From Acidobacteriota bacterium (GTDB lineage: Bacteria > Acidobacteriota > Blastocatellia > Pyrinomonadales > Pyrinomonadaceae), in the NCBI GenBank assembly GCA_018269075.1, contig JAFDVJ010000004.1:1-64000 (forward strand): a stretch of 64,000 nucleotides of DNA, in the 5' to 3' direction. Shown here piece by piece: positions 35,872 through 44,528 of the stretch; within the stretch, counting starts at the first letter, position 1, and every line of letters starts with the position of its first letter. The notes beneath the pieces were generated by a model. It was given only the letters and a program-made list of their open reading frames with translations. It was not told the origin of the DNA and made no database searches. The translations under genes were made by a program, and so were the position numbers.

Positions 35872-37422
35872 ATGTCAAACTTTTCTTTAGTTAACAATCT
35901 CGGATCGTCGTCGGCTCAGACCAAATTGTCGATGACCAACACCAAACTCAACTCGACCCTGCAGCGTCTGTCTTCGGGTCTGCGCATCAACAAATCGGGC
36001 GACGACGCCGCGGGACTGGCGATTGCCAACACCTTCCGCAGCGACATCAGCGTCCTTTCGCAGGGCGTGCGCAACGCGAACGACGGTCTTTCCACACTGC
36101 AGATCATCGACGGCGGTTTGAACACCATTTCGGGCCTTCTCGACCGGGCGGCTTCGCTCGCTTCGCAGTCGGCTTCCGGCACGTTCACGGGCGACCGCGA
36201 CACGCTGCAGGCCGAATTGACGAAGGTCTTCAACGAAGTCGACCGGCAGGCGCAGAACATCGGCCTCGGCGGCGTCGCCAGCTCGGACGAAGGCCGCTAC
36301 AACCGGGCGATCAACGTCTTCATCGGCGGCGGCTCGAACGCGACCGCGGCCGGCAACAGCGTCTCGATCGATCTTTCGAACAGCCGTGTCGACCGCACCG
36401 GACTGAACCTGAGCAACCTGAACATCGGTCAGGGCACGGGCAACGTCACCGGCGCGCAGGACATCACGGGCGGCTTGACCAACGCCGAAACCATGACCTT
36501 CCAGACGGTCGGCGCGAGCGGCCAGCTCGAAACCTTCTCGGTCTCGATCTCGGCCGGTGCGACGGCTTCCAACGTCCTCGACACGATCAACAACGACTCG
36601 AACATCCAGAAGGCCAACATTGAAGCTTCGCTCGACGCCAACGGTAAATTGGTGCTGTCGTCGGCGGACTTCTTCACGGTTTCGTCGGATACGGCGGACG
36701 GCGCGGGCCAGACCGGTATTGCCGGCGCGGGCGCGGCGATCGACGATGTGGCGGTGACCGGTGCGGCCAATGCCGTCACGAAGACGATCAGCGGCGGCGC
36801 GGCGAGCGGCACGGAAACCCTGAGCTTCACGGGCGAAGAGATCGGCTATGCCAACACCTCGCAGAACGTTTCGTTCTCGAACGCGGTGGCGGGCGCCGGC
36901 GCGGCCCTGATCGCCCAGGCGGGCGCGATCGCGAATTCGGTCAACGACGACACTTCGCTGCGTGCGGCCGGCGTGTTCGCGGTTCAGACCAAGGCTGACG
37001 GTTCGCAGGTGAGCTTCGTTTCGCTGAAGAACTTCAACCTCGCGATCTCGTCGAGCGTCGGCGCGGTCAACGCGACCAACAACATCGACTCGCTGCAGAC
37101 TCCGACGGCGGCCACCGGTGCGACGTTGACGGGCGGCGAACAGGGCGCGAAAGACGCTCTGGCGGCGATCAAGACGGCGGTCGGACTGCTCGGCCAGGTG
37201 CAGGGCAAAGTCGGTGCGGGTCAGAACAACCTCGAACAGGCGATCGACCTGGCGACGGCTCAGATGACCAACTACCAGGCGGCCGAATCCGCGATTCGCG
37301 ATGCCGACGTCGCGGCCGAAGCCTCGAATATGGCTCGTTTGAACACCCTGCAGCAGGCCGGCGTCGCCGCTCTGGCGCAGGCCAACCAGTCAAGCCAGGC
37401 TCTTCTTTCGCTGCTCAGATAA
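35872..37422 (+). CDS. fliC: Flagellin
   Basis: 516 aa. D0/D1 N-terminal part (about 1-140): STLQRLSSGLRINKSGDDAAGLAIA and the following helices; D0/D1 C-terminal part (about 430-516): LATAQMTNYQAAESAIRDAD, then AEASNMARLNTLQQAGVAAL and SQALLSLLR. The centre (about 150-420) is Ala/Gly/Thr-rich and variable, the surface-exposed D2/D3. Clear ribosome site GGAGGA 8 nt before ATG. It is the only flagellin here, driven by its own sigma-28 promoter. Its codons are strongly biased toward the common GC-rich set, as in highly expressed genes. Confidence 0.98.
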   Translation: MSNFSLVNNLGSSSAQTKLSMTNTKLNSTLQRLSSGLRINKSGDDAAGLAIANTFRSDISVLSQGVRNANDGLSTLQIIDGGLNTISGLLDRAASLASQSASGTFTGDRDTLQAELTKVFNEVDRQAQNIGLGGVASSDEGRYNRAINVFIGGGSNATAAGNSVSIDLSNSRVDRTGLNLSNLNIGQGTGNVTGAQDITGGLTNAETMTFQTVGASGQLETFSVSISAGATASNVLDTINNDSNIQKANIEASLDANGKLVLSSADFFTVSSDTADGAGQTGIAGAGAAIDDVAVTGAANAVTKTISGGAASGTETLSFTGEEIGYANTSQNVSFSNAVAGAGAALIAQAGAIANSVNDDTSLRAAGVFAVQTKADGSQVSFVSLKNFNLAISSSVGAVNATNNIDSLQTPTAATGATLTGGEQGAKDALAAIKTAVGLLGQVQGKVGAGQNNLEQAIDLATAQMTNYQAAESAIRDADVAAEASNMARLNTLQQAGVAALAQANQSSQALLSLLR

Positions 37423-37490
37423 TGGTTTGATCGATTTTTCAAGCCGAAATCGAATAACGATTAAGAAGAAGTAAAAATTATCCCGGGTTT

Positions 37491-37525
37491 TAGGCGAAGG
37501 CTTGCGTCACAGCGGTCTTCGCCTA
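37491..37525 (+). terminator. Hairpin after fliC, terminator-like without T tract
   Basis: TAGGCGAAG (37491-37499) pairs with CTTCGCCTA (37517-37525), loop 17 nt. No T run follows, so it may be an mRNA-stabilising 3' structure or a processing site rather than an intrinsic terminator; flaG starts 28 nt later. Confidence 0.5.
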
Positions 37526-37552
37526 TGGCACATTCAATAAGGAGGCTGTGCT

Positions 37553-37897
37553 ATGCAAGTCAATGCAACGATTCCGTCAATTGATTTCAATCCTGTGGTT
37601 CAGGCGCGGAAGTCCGAATTCAACGTCGAGCCGAAGGAAAAGAAAACCGAAAAACCGGAAACCACCGAACCGAAAACGGTCGACAAGACCGAAAACCTCG
37701 AAAAACTGAAAGACATTCTGGCCGAACACAACATCACGCTGAAATTCAGCCAGGATTCCGACACGAAGGAACTGGTGGTCGAGCTCGTCGACGACAAGAC
37801 GGGCGAGGCCGTGCGCCAGATTCCCTCGCAGATTTCGCTCAAACTCGCCGCCATCTTCGTCAAGATGCAGGGCCAGTTCGTCGATAAGAAACAATGA
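37553..37897 (+). CDS. flaG: Flagellar protein FlaG
   Basis: 114 aa. The C-terminal domain has the FlaG form: NITLKFSQDSDTKELVVELVDDKTGEAVRQIPS and then ISLKLAAIFVKMQGQFVD. The N-terminal part is charged and low-complexity (KKTEKPETTEPKTVDKT). FlaG affects filament length in polar flagellates and is normally found between flagellin and fliD, as here. Strong ribosome site AAGGAGG. Confidence 0.94.
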   Translation: MQVNATIPSIDFNPVVQARKSEFNVEPKEKKTEKPETTEPKTVDKTENLEKLKDILAEHNITLKFSQDSDTKELVVELVDDKTGEAVRQIPSQISLKLAAIFVKMQGQFVDKKQ

Positions 37898-37900
37898 CCG

Positions 37901-37932
37901 GATATCGGATTTCGGATTTCGGATTTCGGATG
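37901..37932. repeat. Heptamer arm after flaG
   Basis: A 32-nt tract of TTTCGGA units starts 4 nt behind the flaG TGA and matches, with few changes, the left arm found after fliD. The inverted right arm is absent. Confidence 0.85.
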
Positions 37933-37966
37933 TTTGGTTAGTTTATAAATCTTTGATTTCAAAGTT

Positions 37967-39376
37967 ATGGCAAGTTCAAGCAGCGTAAGTTTCAGCGGCG
38001 TCGGCAGCGGGATCGATTTCGGCGTGATCCGCGACGCGATTCTGACCCAAAAATCGCGGCCGATCGCCCTGATGCAGAACAAGGCGAGCGACTACACGAC
38101 CCGGATCGATTCGCTCAAACAACTGAACACGGCGCTGGCCAGCCTGACGACCGCCGCCGAAGCGTTGACGAATCGCGATCTCGGCACCGGCCGGAGCGTC
38201 ACCACCACCGACGCGACGATCGCCGCCGGCACCGCCACGAGCACCGCCGCGATCGGCGGTTTCGATCTCACCGTCACGCGGCTGGCGACCAATCTGGCGC
38301 AGGCCTCGCGGTCCTTCACCTCGACGACCGCCGCGGTTCTCGCCGATGGCGCGACGACCGCCACCTTCGAGCTCCGCAAGGGCGGCGCGGCCGAGGGCGT
38401 TTCGTTCACGATCGATTCGACGAACAACACGCTCGAAGGCCTCCGCGACGCGATCAACGCCAAAAACGCGGGCGTCACCGCGAGCATCGTCGACATCAAG
38501 GGCGACGGAACCGGGCAGCAGCTCGTCCTTTCGTCGAAGGATTCGGGCGCGGCCGGCCGGGTCGAGCTCGTCGAAACCACCGCGACCGGCACCGCAACCG
38601 GTCTGAATATCCGTTCGCTCAATCCGCCCGACGGCGACTTCACCAGGCTCGACGCCGAATTCAGCCTCAACGGACTGACCCTCAACCGCCCGACCAATTC
38701 CGTGACGGACGCAGTCACCGGCGTCTCGCTGACGCTGAAAAAAGTCGGTTCGACAACCATCGGCGTCACCCAGTCGACCGACATCGAAAGCAAGCTCCGC
38801 GGCTTCATCAACGCTTACAACGCGATTCAGGACATCGTCGTCAGCCAGTATAAAAAAGACTCGAAAAATCGGCCGACCGGAATTCTCGCCGGCGACCCGA
38901 CGATGCGAACCGTTCAGCAGCAGCTGCGCGACGCGGCCGGAGCCAGCTCGACCGACAACGGCGGGGCGTTCACGAGCCTCACCGAAATCGGCATCACCCG
39001 CACCGACGACGGTCATCTGTCATTCGATTCCGCGGTTCTGAACGACAAGCTTAAGACCAATCCGGATGACGTCAAGGCCCTCCTGTTCGGCAAAACCGAA
39101 AACGACAAGGGACTGTTCCAGAAATTCCATACGGCCTCGAACGGCCTCAGCGACAGCGTGACGGGCAGCGTTCAGACGGCGATTCAGGGCTATGAATCGT
39201 CGCTCAAACACCTCAACGAAACGATCGCCAAACGAACCGAGTCGATCAACAATCTCCGCATTTCCCTGACCAAACAATTTTCGGTGGCCGACGCCGCGAT
39301 CGGCCAGCTCAACGGCCAGGGATCGAGCCTTACCAGCATCATCAAATCGCTCCAGGGCAACAACTCCAACAGCTAG
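37967..39376 (+). CDS. fliD: Flagellar filament cap protein FliD
   Basis: 469 aa. N-terminal FliD block SFSGVGSGIDFGVIRDAILTQ, central Ala/Thr-rich beta domains, and C-terminal YKKDSKNRPTGILAGDPTMRTVQQQLRD, then LTEIGITRTDDGHLSFD and the helical end (LNETIAKRTESINNLRISLTKQF). It caps the filament and folds exported flagellin. Its TAG stop is the first base triplet of a heptamer repeat hairpin. Confidence 0.97.
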   Translation: MASSSSVSFSGVGSGIDFGVIRDAILTQKSRPIALMQNKASDYTTRIDSLKQLNTALASLTTAAEALTNRDLGTGRSVTTTDATIAAGTATSTAAIGGFDLTVTRLATNLAQASRSFTSTTAAVLADGATTATFELRKGGAAEGVSFTIDSTNNTLEGLRDAINAKNAGVTASIVDIKGDGTGQQLVLSSKDSGAAGRVELVETTATGTATGLNIRSLNPPDGDFTRLDAEFSLNGLTLNRPTNSVTDAVTGVSLTLKKVGSTTIGVTQSTDIESKLRGFINAYNAIQDIVVSQYKKDSKNRPTGILAGDPTMRTVQQQLRDAAGASSTDNGGAFTSLTEIGITRTDDGHLSFDSAVLNDKLKTNPDDVKALLFGKTENDKGLFQKFHTASNGLSDSVTGSVQTAIQGYESSLKHLNETIAKRTESINNLRISLTKQFSVADAAIGQLNGQGSSLTSIIKSLQGNNSNS

Positions 39377-39379
39377 GGC

Positions 39380-39494
39380 GATTTCGGATTACGGATTTCG
39401 GATTTCGGATTTCTTTCGGAATTCGAACTACCCTGATCGAACCTAAAACACCGCCCCAGACCAATCCGAAATCCGAAATCCGTAATCCGAAATC
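39380..39494. repeat. Perfect 32-bp inverted heptamer repeat between fliD and fliS
   Basis: Left arm 39380-39411 and right arm 39463-39494 are exact reverse complements, each 4.5 units of a TTTCGGA-type heptamer including the same single variant unit. The 51-nt loop has no feature. The left flank is TAGGGCG with the fliD stop; the right end lies next to the fliS promoter. Confidence 0.95.
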
Positions 39495-39496
39495 CC

Positions 39497-39523
39497 TCAA
39501 GAGTTTTACTTTTCTGCCGATAT
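39497..39523 (+). promoter_or_regulatory. Putative sigma-28 promoter of fliS
   Basis: TCAAGAGT (39497-39504), 11 nt, GCCGATAT (39516-39523). The -10 has one mismatch; the -35 is weaker. Starts 2 nt after the repeat arm and 30 nt before fliS. Confidence 0.55.
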
Positions 39524-39552
39524 GTTATTTGAGTTTTGATAAGGTAAAAATA

Positions 39553-39987
39553 ATGTACGCACAACCGAAAGCACTAGCCAGCTATGGCAGAATAGCAAAC
39601 AGCGAAACCAATCCCCTGAAACAAATCGTGATGCTTTACGACGGCGCGATCAAGTTTCTGAACCTGACCGCGGTCGACATCGAAACCGGCGATCTCGTCG
39701 CCAAAGCCGAGCATTCGAGCCGTGCTCTCGACATCGTTCATTATCTGCAGTCGATCCTCGATTTCGAGAAGGGCGGCCCGGTCGCCGAAAGCCTCGACAA
39801 ACTTTACCGCAGCATTACAGTGCTGATTCTCCGGGCGAGCGCCGAGCTCGACCCGGCCCTGATGCGACGGGCCGCCGAGCTGCTCGTGCCGGTTCGCGAC
39901 GCGTGGGAAACAAACTCCAGAAAGCTGGCCGACACGCCGCCGACTCCGGCTCCGGACGCCCAGCCCGTCAGTCTTAAACTCGGCTGA
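39553..39987 (+). CDS. fliS: Flagellin export chaperone FliS
   Basis: 144 aa from ATG 39553 (AAGG precedes it); an earlier TTG frame start was not used. Helical bundle with the FliS hallmarks QIVMLYDGAIKFLNLTAVDI, SRALDIVHYLQSILDFEKGGPVAESLDKLY. It binds the flagellin C terminus and delivers it to FlhA. Followed after 20 nt by a FliT-like gene. Confidence 0.95.
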   Translation: MYAQPKALASYGRIANSETNPLKQIVMLYDGAIKFLNLTAVDIETGDLVAKAEHSSRALDIVHYLQSILDFEKGGPVAESLDKLYRSITVLILRASAELDPALMRRAAELLVPVRDAWETNSRKLADTPPTPAPDAQPVSLKLG

Positions 39988-40007
39988 AGCCGAAAGCCCG
40001 AACGATT

Positions 40008-40451
40008 ATGAACGAGTCCCCGAATATCATCGAAAATTCAGATTCCCTGATCGATCTCCTGACCGCGCAGTGCGCCGACCTCGAAAAGCTGCTCGCGCTC
40101 GCCCGCGAGGAAACGGCCGCCGCCCAGCAGGGCAAATTCTTCCGGATCCTCGACATCGTCTCCGAACGGGCCGAAATCACCCAGAAACTCGAAACCTTCC
40201 AGCAGCAGATCGCCGAGCTCCGCGGCTGTCTGAATGCCGCCAACGCCAACGCCATTCAGCAGAACACTCTCGACCGGATCGTCGAGCTCGCCAATCTGAC
40301 GATCGTTCAGGACAATCAGACCAGACTGCTGCTGACCGCCTCGCGCGACGAGGCCGGCGAAGCCCTCAAAAAGATCGATCGCGGTCAGCAGGGCACCAGC
40401 GCCTATCTTCGCGAATCGAAAAAAGGCCTCGCTTACAATCGACTTTTTTAG
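40008..40451 (+). CDS. FliT/FlgN-like flagellar chaperone
   Basis: 147 aa, fully helical, no membrane segment. LIDLLTAQCADLEKLLALAREETAAAQQ and IVSERAEITQKLETFQQQIAEL suggest a long coiled coil; the end reads GEALKKIDRGQQGTSAYLRESKKGLAY-NRLF, a pattern seen in FlgN/FliT-like proteins. Position directly after fliS is the usual place of fliT, the chaperone for FliD, so this is the best reading, but sequence alone does not separate FliT from FlgN. A strong terminator follows. Confidence 0.7.
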   Translation: MNESPNIIENSDSLIDLLTAQCADLEKLLALAREETAAAQQGKFFRILDIVSERAEITQKLETFQQQIAELRGCLNAANANAIQQNTLDRIVELANLTIVQDNQTRLLLTASRDEAGEALKKIDRGQQGTSAYLRESKKGLAYNRLF

Positions 40452-40481
40452 GGGAAAAGCTGACCAACCGAATTACCCCGG

Positions 40482-40506
40482 ACGCGGCGAAAGCCGCGTT
40501 TTTTTT
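40482..40506 (+). terminator. Intrinsic terminator of the fliS operon
   Basis: ACGCGGC (40482-40488), GAAA loop, GCCGCGT (40493-40499) and eight T. A textbook terminator separating the filament genes from the chemotaxis operon. Confidence 0.95.
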
Positions 40507-40543
40507 ATTTGAAAGCATTCAGCGACATAGATTTAAACGTTGT

Positions 40544-40570
40544 TAAAGTTTTTTTCCGATTTGCCGATAA
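40544..40570 (+). promoter_or_regulatory. Consensus sigma-28 promoter of the cheY-cheA operon
   Basis: TAAAGTTT (40544-40551), 11 nt, GCCGATAA (40563-40570): no mismatch to the consensus. Predicted start near 40577, 60 nt before the cheY GTG. Confidence 0.95.
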
Positions 40571-40636
40571 GAGGTCTGACGTCCGTAATCCATCGGTTGC
40601 GGGCCGCAAATCTACAGTATTAAAAGGAATAAAAAA

Positions 40637-41140
40637 GTGTCAGAAAACGAAAAGCAATTGATTTCCCTCAACGCGATGGTGATCGACGATTCCCGTGTGA
40701 TGCGGAATATGGTGATGCAGACGCTGCAGCAGGCCGAGGTCGCAAACTTTGTTTTCGACGAAGCGGGCAGCGGCTCGGAAGCGATCGGCAAATTCGACGC
40801 CGACAAAACCGACATCATTTTCGTCGATTGGAATATGCCGGGAATGAACGGCATCGAGTTCGCCCGCGAAATCCGGGCGATGAAATGGGCCAACCACATC
40901 CCGATCGTGATGATCACGAGCGAAAGCGGGCAGGAAAAACAGCAGAACGCCTACGATAAAGCACGCATCACCTGTTATGTGACGAAACCGTTTACCGTCG
41001 ACGAAATCCGTGAAAAAGTCGGACCGGTGATTGAAGATCTGCAGAAAAAACGCGACCGAACCGCCGCTCCGGCGCCGGCCAAGGCCGCTCCTCCGCCGCC
41101 GAAACAGGGCGGAGGTTTCTTCAGCAAGCTTCTCGGCTGA
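40637..41140 (+). CDS. cheY: CheY-type response regulator with Pro/Ala tail
   Basis: 167 aa, GTG start with AGGAA 7 nt upstream. Receiver at about 1-133: MVIDDSRVMRNMV (acidic pocket), IIFVDWNMPGMNG (Asp acceptor), VMITSES (Thr/Ser) and YVTKPFTVDEI (Lys). Residues 134-167 are an extra Ala/Pro-rich tail ending GGGFFSKLLG, absent from classic CheY. First gene of cheY-cheX-cheA-cheW. It should carry the signal to FliM; the tail could tether it or bind a partner. Confidence 0.95.
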   Translation: MSENEKQLISLNAMVIDDSRVMRNMVMQTLQQAEVANFVFDEAGSGSEAIGKFDADKTDIIFVDWNMPGMNGIEFAREIRAMKWANHIPIVMITSESGQEKQQNAYDKARITCYVTKPFTVDEIREKVGPVIEDLQKKRDRTAAPAPAKAAPPPPKQGGGFFSKLLG

Positions 41141-41168
41141 GATCATTTACAAAATCAGGAAGAAAATT

Positions 41169-41690
41169 ATGTATACAACTACTCAAACCGTCAATACTGC
41201 GCCGATCCATCCGTTCGGACAGGAAATTGTTCCGACCGTGCTGACCGAGCAAACAGTCAAAGCGGCGGTCGATTCGTTTACGAAAATCTGCGGGGCGGTC
41301 GAGGTCATCGACGACGATCCGACCGATTTTGCCCACGGCAAGAAGATCGACGGCATCATCTCGTTCGTCGGCGACATCACCTGGTCGCTGATCCTCGTGC
41401 TGCCGTTCCGGTCGGCCGAGATGATGGCCCAGAAATTCGCCGGCTTCGAGATTCCCTTCGACAGCGAGGATATGGGCGACGTCGTCGGCGAGCTGACGAA
41501 CGTCCTGGCCGGCGTTTTGTGCGGCGGCCTGGAATCGGTCGGCGTACATTCGCAGATGTCGCTGCCGACCGTTACCAGCGGCAGCGATTTCGAACAGCTG
41601 ATGTCAGAGAATCTGATCACCCAGCGCCTGTTTTTTATGACCAACGATCATCATTTTATGGTGAAGCTCGTGGTCGCCCGGCATAAATAA
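41169..41690 (+). CDS. cheX: CheX-family CheY-P phosphatase
   Basis: 173 aa from ATG 41169 behind AGGAAG. The catalytic ExxN helix is visible in DMGDVVGELTNVLAGVLCGG. Other blocks: IDGIISFVGDITWSLILVLPF and HHFMVKLVVA. CheX dephosphorylates CheY-P, replacing cheZ, which is absent from the window. Lies between cheY and cheA; a possible terminator follows at 41810. Confidence 0.92.
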   Translation: MYTTTQTVNTAPIHPFGQEIVPTVLTEQTVKAAVDSFTKICGAVEVIDDDPTDFAHGKKIDGIISFVGDITWSLILVLPFRSAEMMAQKFAGFEIPFDSEDMGDVVGELTNVLAGVLCGGLESVGVHSQMSLPTVTSGSDFEQLMSENLITQRLFFMTNDHHFMVKLVVARHK

Positions 41691-41809
41691 GCCGATTTTC
41701 GACGCCGACCGAAGGAAATAAGTCCGATCCGGATGTTTACATCAAAACCGAAACCAAACGTCTCCCACTCGCACCACGAACGAAGCAAATCAGACAGCCG
41801 GCCGGTCGG

Positions 41810-41836
41810 AGCCGCTTTCAGCTCCCCGTTTTTTCG
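41810..41836 (+). terminator. Possible terminator between cheX and cheA
   Basis: GGAGC (41810-41814) pairs with GCTCC (41823-41827), then CCG and six T. The stem is only 5 bp, so this may merely reduce cheA expression. Confidence 0.45.
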
Positions 41837-41864
41837 ATTTTTTTCAGGTAGTAAATAAATCTAT

Positions 41865-44507
41865 ATGCAGCAGGTAAAAAGAGAGACCATTCTCGCGCTC
41901 AATCAAACCCGAAACCAACTCAGCTCGCTGGACCCCGAAAACAAGGAAATCATCATCCACGCCGGGGCCGGTCTCGAAACCGCGCTTGAAGAAATTCCGG
42001 CCGAATTCGAGGATGTCAGCCAGACGCTGATTCTCTGCCTTCAGGCTTTGCAGGCGATTTATCAGGATCAGGCGGCCGATTTCGAAACCGCTCTGAAAGC
42101 GATCCTCGGCGCGCTGATCGCCTCCGAGCAGTCGCTCGGCGCGCCGCCCAACCCGATTTCCGAGCTGATGCTCAAGCAGGCCCGGACGACGCTCCAGAAA
42201 GAGCTCGATCGCGGCGCGGCGGACGAGACTTTGGCGGACGAACCGCCGGCCTTCGAAGTGCGGCTCGAATCGCTCGACGACGTTTCGTCGTTCCTCATCC
42301 AGCTCGAACTGAGCGACAAGAAAGGCCTCGAAAGCGTGTGCGAGGCGCTCAAGACCATTTCGGTCGATGAGCCCGACAAGGAAAAACGCAAGCTGATCGT
42401 CAAGGCGGCCCGCGAACTGACCAAGATCGTGACCGGGAAAGCGCCCGACGCCGATGCCGCCTTCGGTTCGGTCAGCGAGCTGATCGATCAGGCGAACGGC
42501 CAGATGCCGATCGCGGCCGCGCCGGCCGCGGTTCCCGAACCCGCGCCCGAACCGAAGATCGCGGCCCCGGCCGAAACGCCGGTCAAAGCGGTCGCCCCGG
42601 TCCCTGAAGTCGCGCCCCTGAAAGCCGTGCCGCCGCCGAAACCGGTCGAAGCCGAGGTTCCCGAAGTCTACGAACCGGATATTCTGCCGGTCGACGCCGA
42701 CGCGAGTCTCGTCTCCGAATTCGTGATCGAAAGTTACGAGCTGATGGAAGCCGCCGAAAGCGCGCTGCTCGCGCTCGAAACCGAACCGGAAAACGTCGAG
42801 AACGTCAACACCGTCTTCCGCGCGTTCCACACCGTCAAGGGCTCGGCCGCCTATCTCGGCTTCAAACGGATGACCGAGCTCGCCCATCACGCCGAATCGC
42901 TGCTGAGCCGGATCCGCGACCGCGAGATCCGCTGCGCGGGCGGCTACGCGACGCTCGCCCTCCGCTCGCTCGACACGCTCAAGGCGATGCTCAACGCCGT
43001 CGAGGGCTGCGCCGTCGGCGGGGCGATGCACTTGCCCGGCAGCTTCGCCGAATTGATCGGGGTTTTGAAAAATCCCGAATCTCACGGCGTCAACGACGAC
43101 AACGAAATCTTTACCGCGCCCGCCCCGCAGGCCGATCAGACGGAAGCCGCGGCCGATTCCTTCTCGATGGACGAGATCCTCGAAGAAGTGCTGCCCGCGG
43201 TCATCGCCGGCAAGTCCGATTTCGCGCGCAGCTCGCTGCTCAACACGGGCGACCCGAACGAAGACGTCAATAAAAAATCGCACTCGCACGATTCTTCGGT
43301 GCGCGTCCGGACCGACCGGCTCGACCGGCTGATCGATATGGTCGGCGAGCTCGTCATCGCCCAGTCGATGCTCGCGCAGGACGCGACCGTCGTCCAGGGA
43401 CTGCACCACGACCTCAGCCGGAAGATCTCGCACGCCGGCAAGATCGTTCGCGAGCTTCAGGATCTGAGTATGGGAATGCGGATGATCCCGCTCAAAAATA
43501 CCTTTCAAAAGATGGCCCGCCTCGTCCGCGACGTCGCCAAGAAATGCGGCAAACAGGTCGAATTCATCACCGAGGGCGAGGAGACCGAGATCGACCGCAA
43601 TATGGTCGACCTGATCGCCGACCCGCTCATCCATATGGTTCGCAACGCCGTCGATCACGGCATCGAGACGCCCGACAAACGTCAGGGCGCGGGCAAACTC
43701 GTGACCGGCAAGGTCAAGCTCGCCGCCTATCACGCGGGCGGCGACGTCGTCGTCGAGCTGACGGACGACGGCGCCGGCCTCGATCCGGAAAAGATCGTCG
43801 CCAAGGCGATCTCCAAAAACCTGATCGAATCGGATAAGGGAATGTCCGAAAACGAAATTTTCCGGCTGATCTTCGCGCCCGGCTTTTCGACGGCCGAATC
43901 GGTAACCGACGTTTCGGGCCGCGGCGTCGGAATGGACGTCGTCCGCCGCAACATCGAAGCGATGCGCGGCCGGATCGAGATTTCCTCGGAAAAAGGCAAG
44001 GGCTCGATCTTCACCGTCCGCCTGCCGCTGACGCTCGCGATCACGGACGGAATGCTCGTCCGCGTCGGCTCCGAACGCTACATCGTCCCGACCGTCAACA
44101 TCCAGCTCAGTTTCCAGCCCAACCAGAAGATGCTCTCCAGCGTCACCGGCCGCGGCGAGCTGGTCAGCCTGCGCGGCGAGCTGATGCCGGTCTTTCGTCT
44201 GCACCAGCTGTTCGACGTCAGGGACGCGCTCGAAGACCCGACCGAAGGCCTGCTGATGATCGTCGCCGACGGCCGCCGGCGCTGCGCGCTGCTGGTCGAC
44301 GAGCTGCTCGGGCAGCAGCAGGTCGTGACCAAAACGCTGGGCCAGGGCATCGGCAAGATTCCGGGCGTTTCGGGCGGCGCGATCCTCGGCGACGGATGCG
44401 TCGGACTGATCCTCGACACGGCCGAGATCGTCGCCCTCGCCCGTCAGAACACGAGCGCCCACGAACGCGCCGAGCGCCGTGACGATTCCCAGAAACAGGC
44501 CGCTTAA
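41865..44507 (+). CDS. cheA: Chemotaxis histidine kinase CheA
   Basis: 880 aa, about 220 longer than the enteric protein. Residues 1-225 are a helical extension without an H-x-x-K-G motif, followed by a Pro/Ala/Val linker (226-275). P1 with FHTVKGSAAYLGF places the phospho-His at 322. P3 (RTDRLDRLIDMVGELVIAQSML), P4 kinase (HMVRNAVDHGIE, DDGAGLD, VSGRGVGMDVV) and P5 CheW-like (about 735-870, ending near LGDGCVGLILDT). A distinct P2 is not evident. It phosphorylates CheY and CheB in the receptor arrays. cheW follows 21 nt later. Confidence 0.96.
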   Translation: MQQVKRETILALNQTRNQLSSLDPENKEIIIHAGAGLETALEEIPAEFEDVSQTLILCLQALQAIYQDQAADFETALKAILGALIASEQSLGAPPNPISELMLKQARTTLQKELDRGAADETLADEPPAFEVRLESLDDVSSFLIQLELSDKKGLESVCEALKTISVDEPDKEKRKLIVKAARELTKIVTGKAPDADAAFGSVSELIDQANGQMPIAAAPAAVPEPAPEPKIAAPAETPVKAVAPVPEVAPLKAVPPPKPVEAEVPEVYEPDILPVDADASLVSEFVIESYELMEAAESALLALETEPENVENVNTVFRAFHTVKGSAAYLGFKRMTELAHHAESLLSRIRDREIRCAGGYATLALRSLDTLKAMLNAVEGCAVGGAMHLPGSFAELIGVLKNPESHGVNDDNEIFTAPAPQADQTEAAADSFSMDEILEEVLPAVIAGKSDFARSSLLNTGDPNEDVNKKSHSHDSSVRVRTDRLDRLIDMVGELVIAQSMLAQDATVVQGLHHDLSRKISHAGKIVRELQDLSMGMRMIPLKNTFQKMARLVRDVAKKCGKQVEFITEGEETEIDRNMVDLIADPLIHMVRNAVDHGIETPDKRQGAGKLVTGKVKLAAYHAGGDVVVELTDDGAGLDPEKIVAKAISKNLIESDKGMSENEIFRLIFAPGFSTAESVTDVSGRGVGMDVVRRNIEAMRGRIEISSEKGKGSIFTVRLPLTLAITDGMLVRVGSERYIVPTVNIQLSFQPNQKMLSSVTGRGELVSLRGELMPVFRLHQLFDVRDALEDPTEGLLMIVADGRRRCALLVDELLGQQQVVTKTLGQGIGKIPGVSGGAILGDGCVGLILDTAEIVALARQNTSAHERAERRDDSQKQAA

Positions 44508-44528
44508 CAGTTATACAGGAGTAATAAA

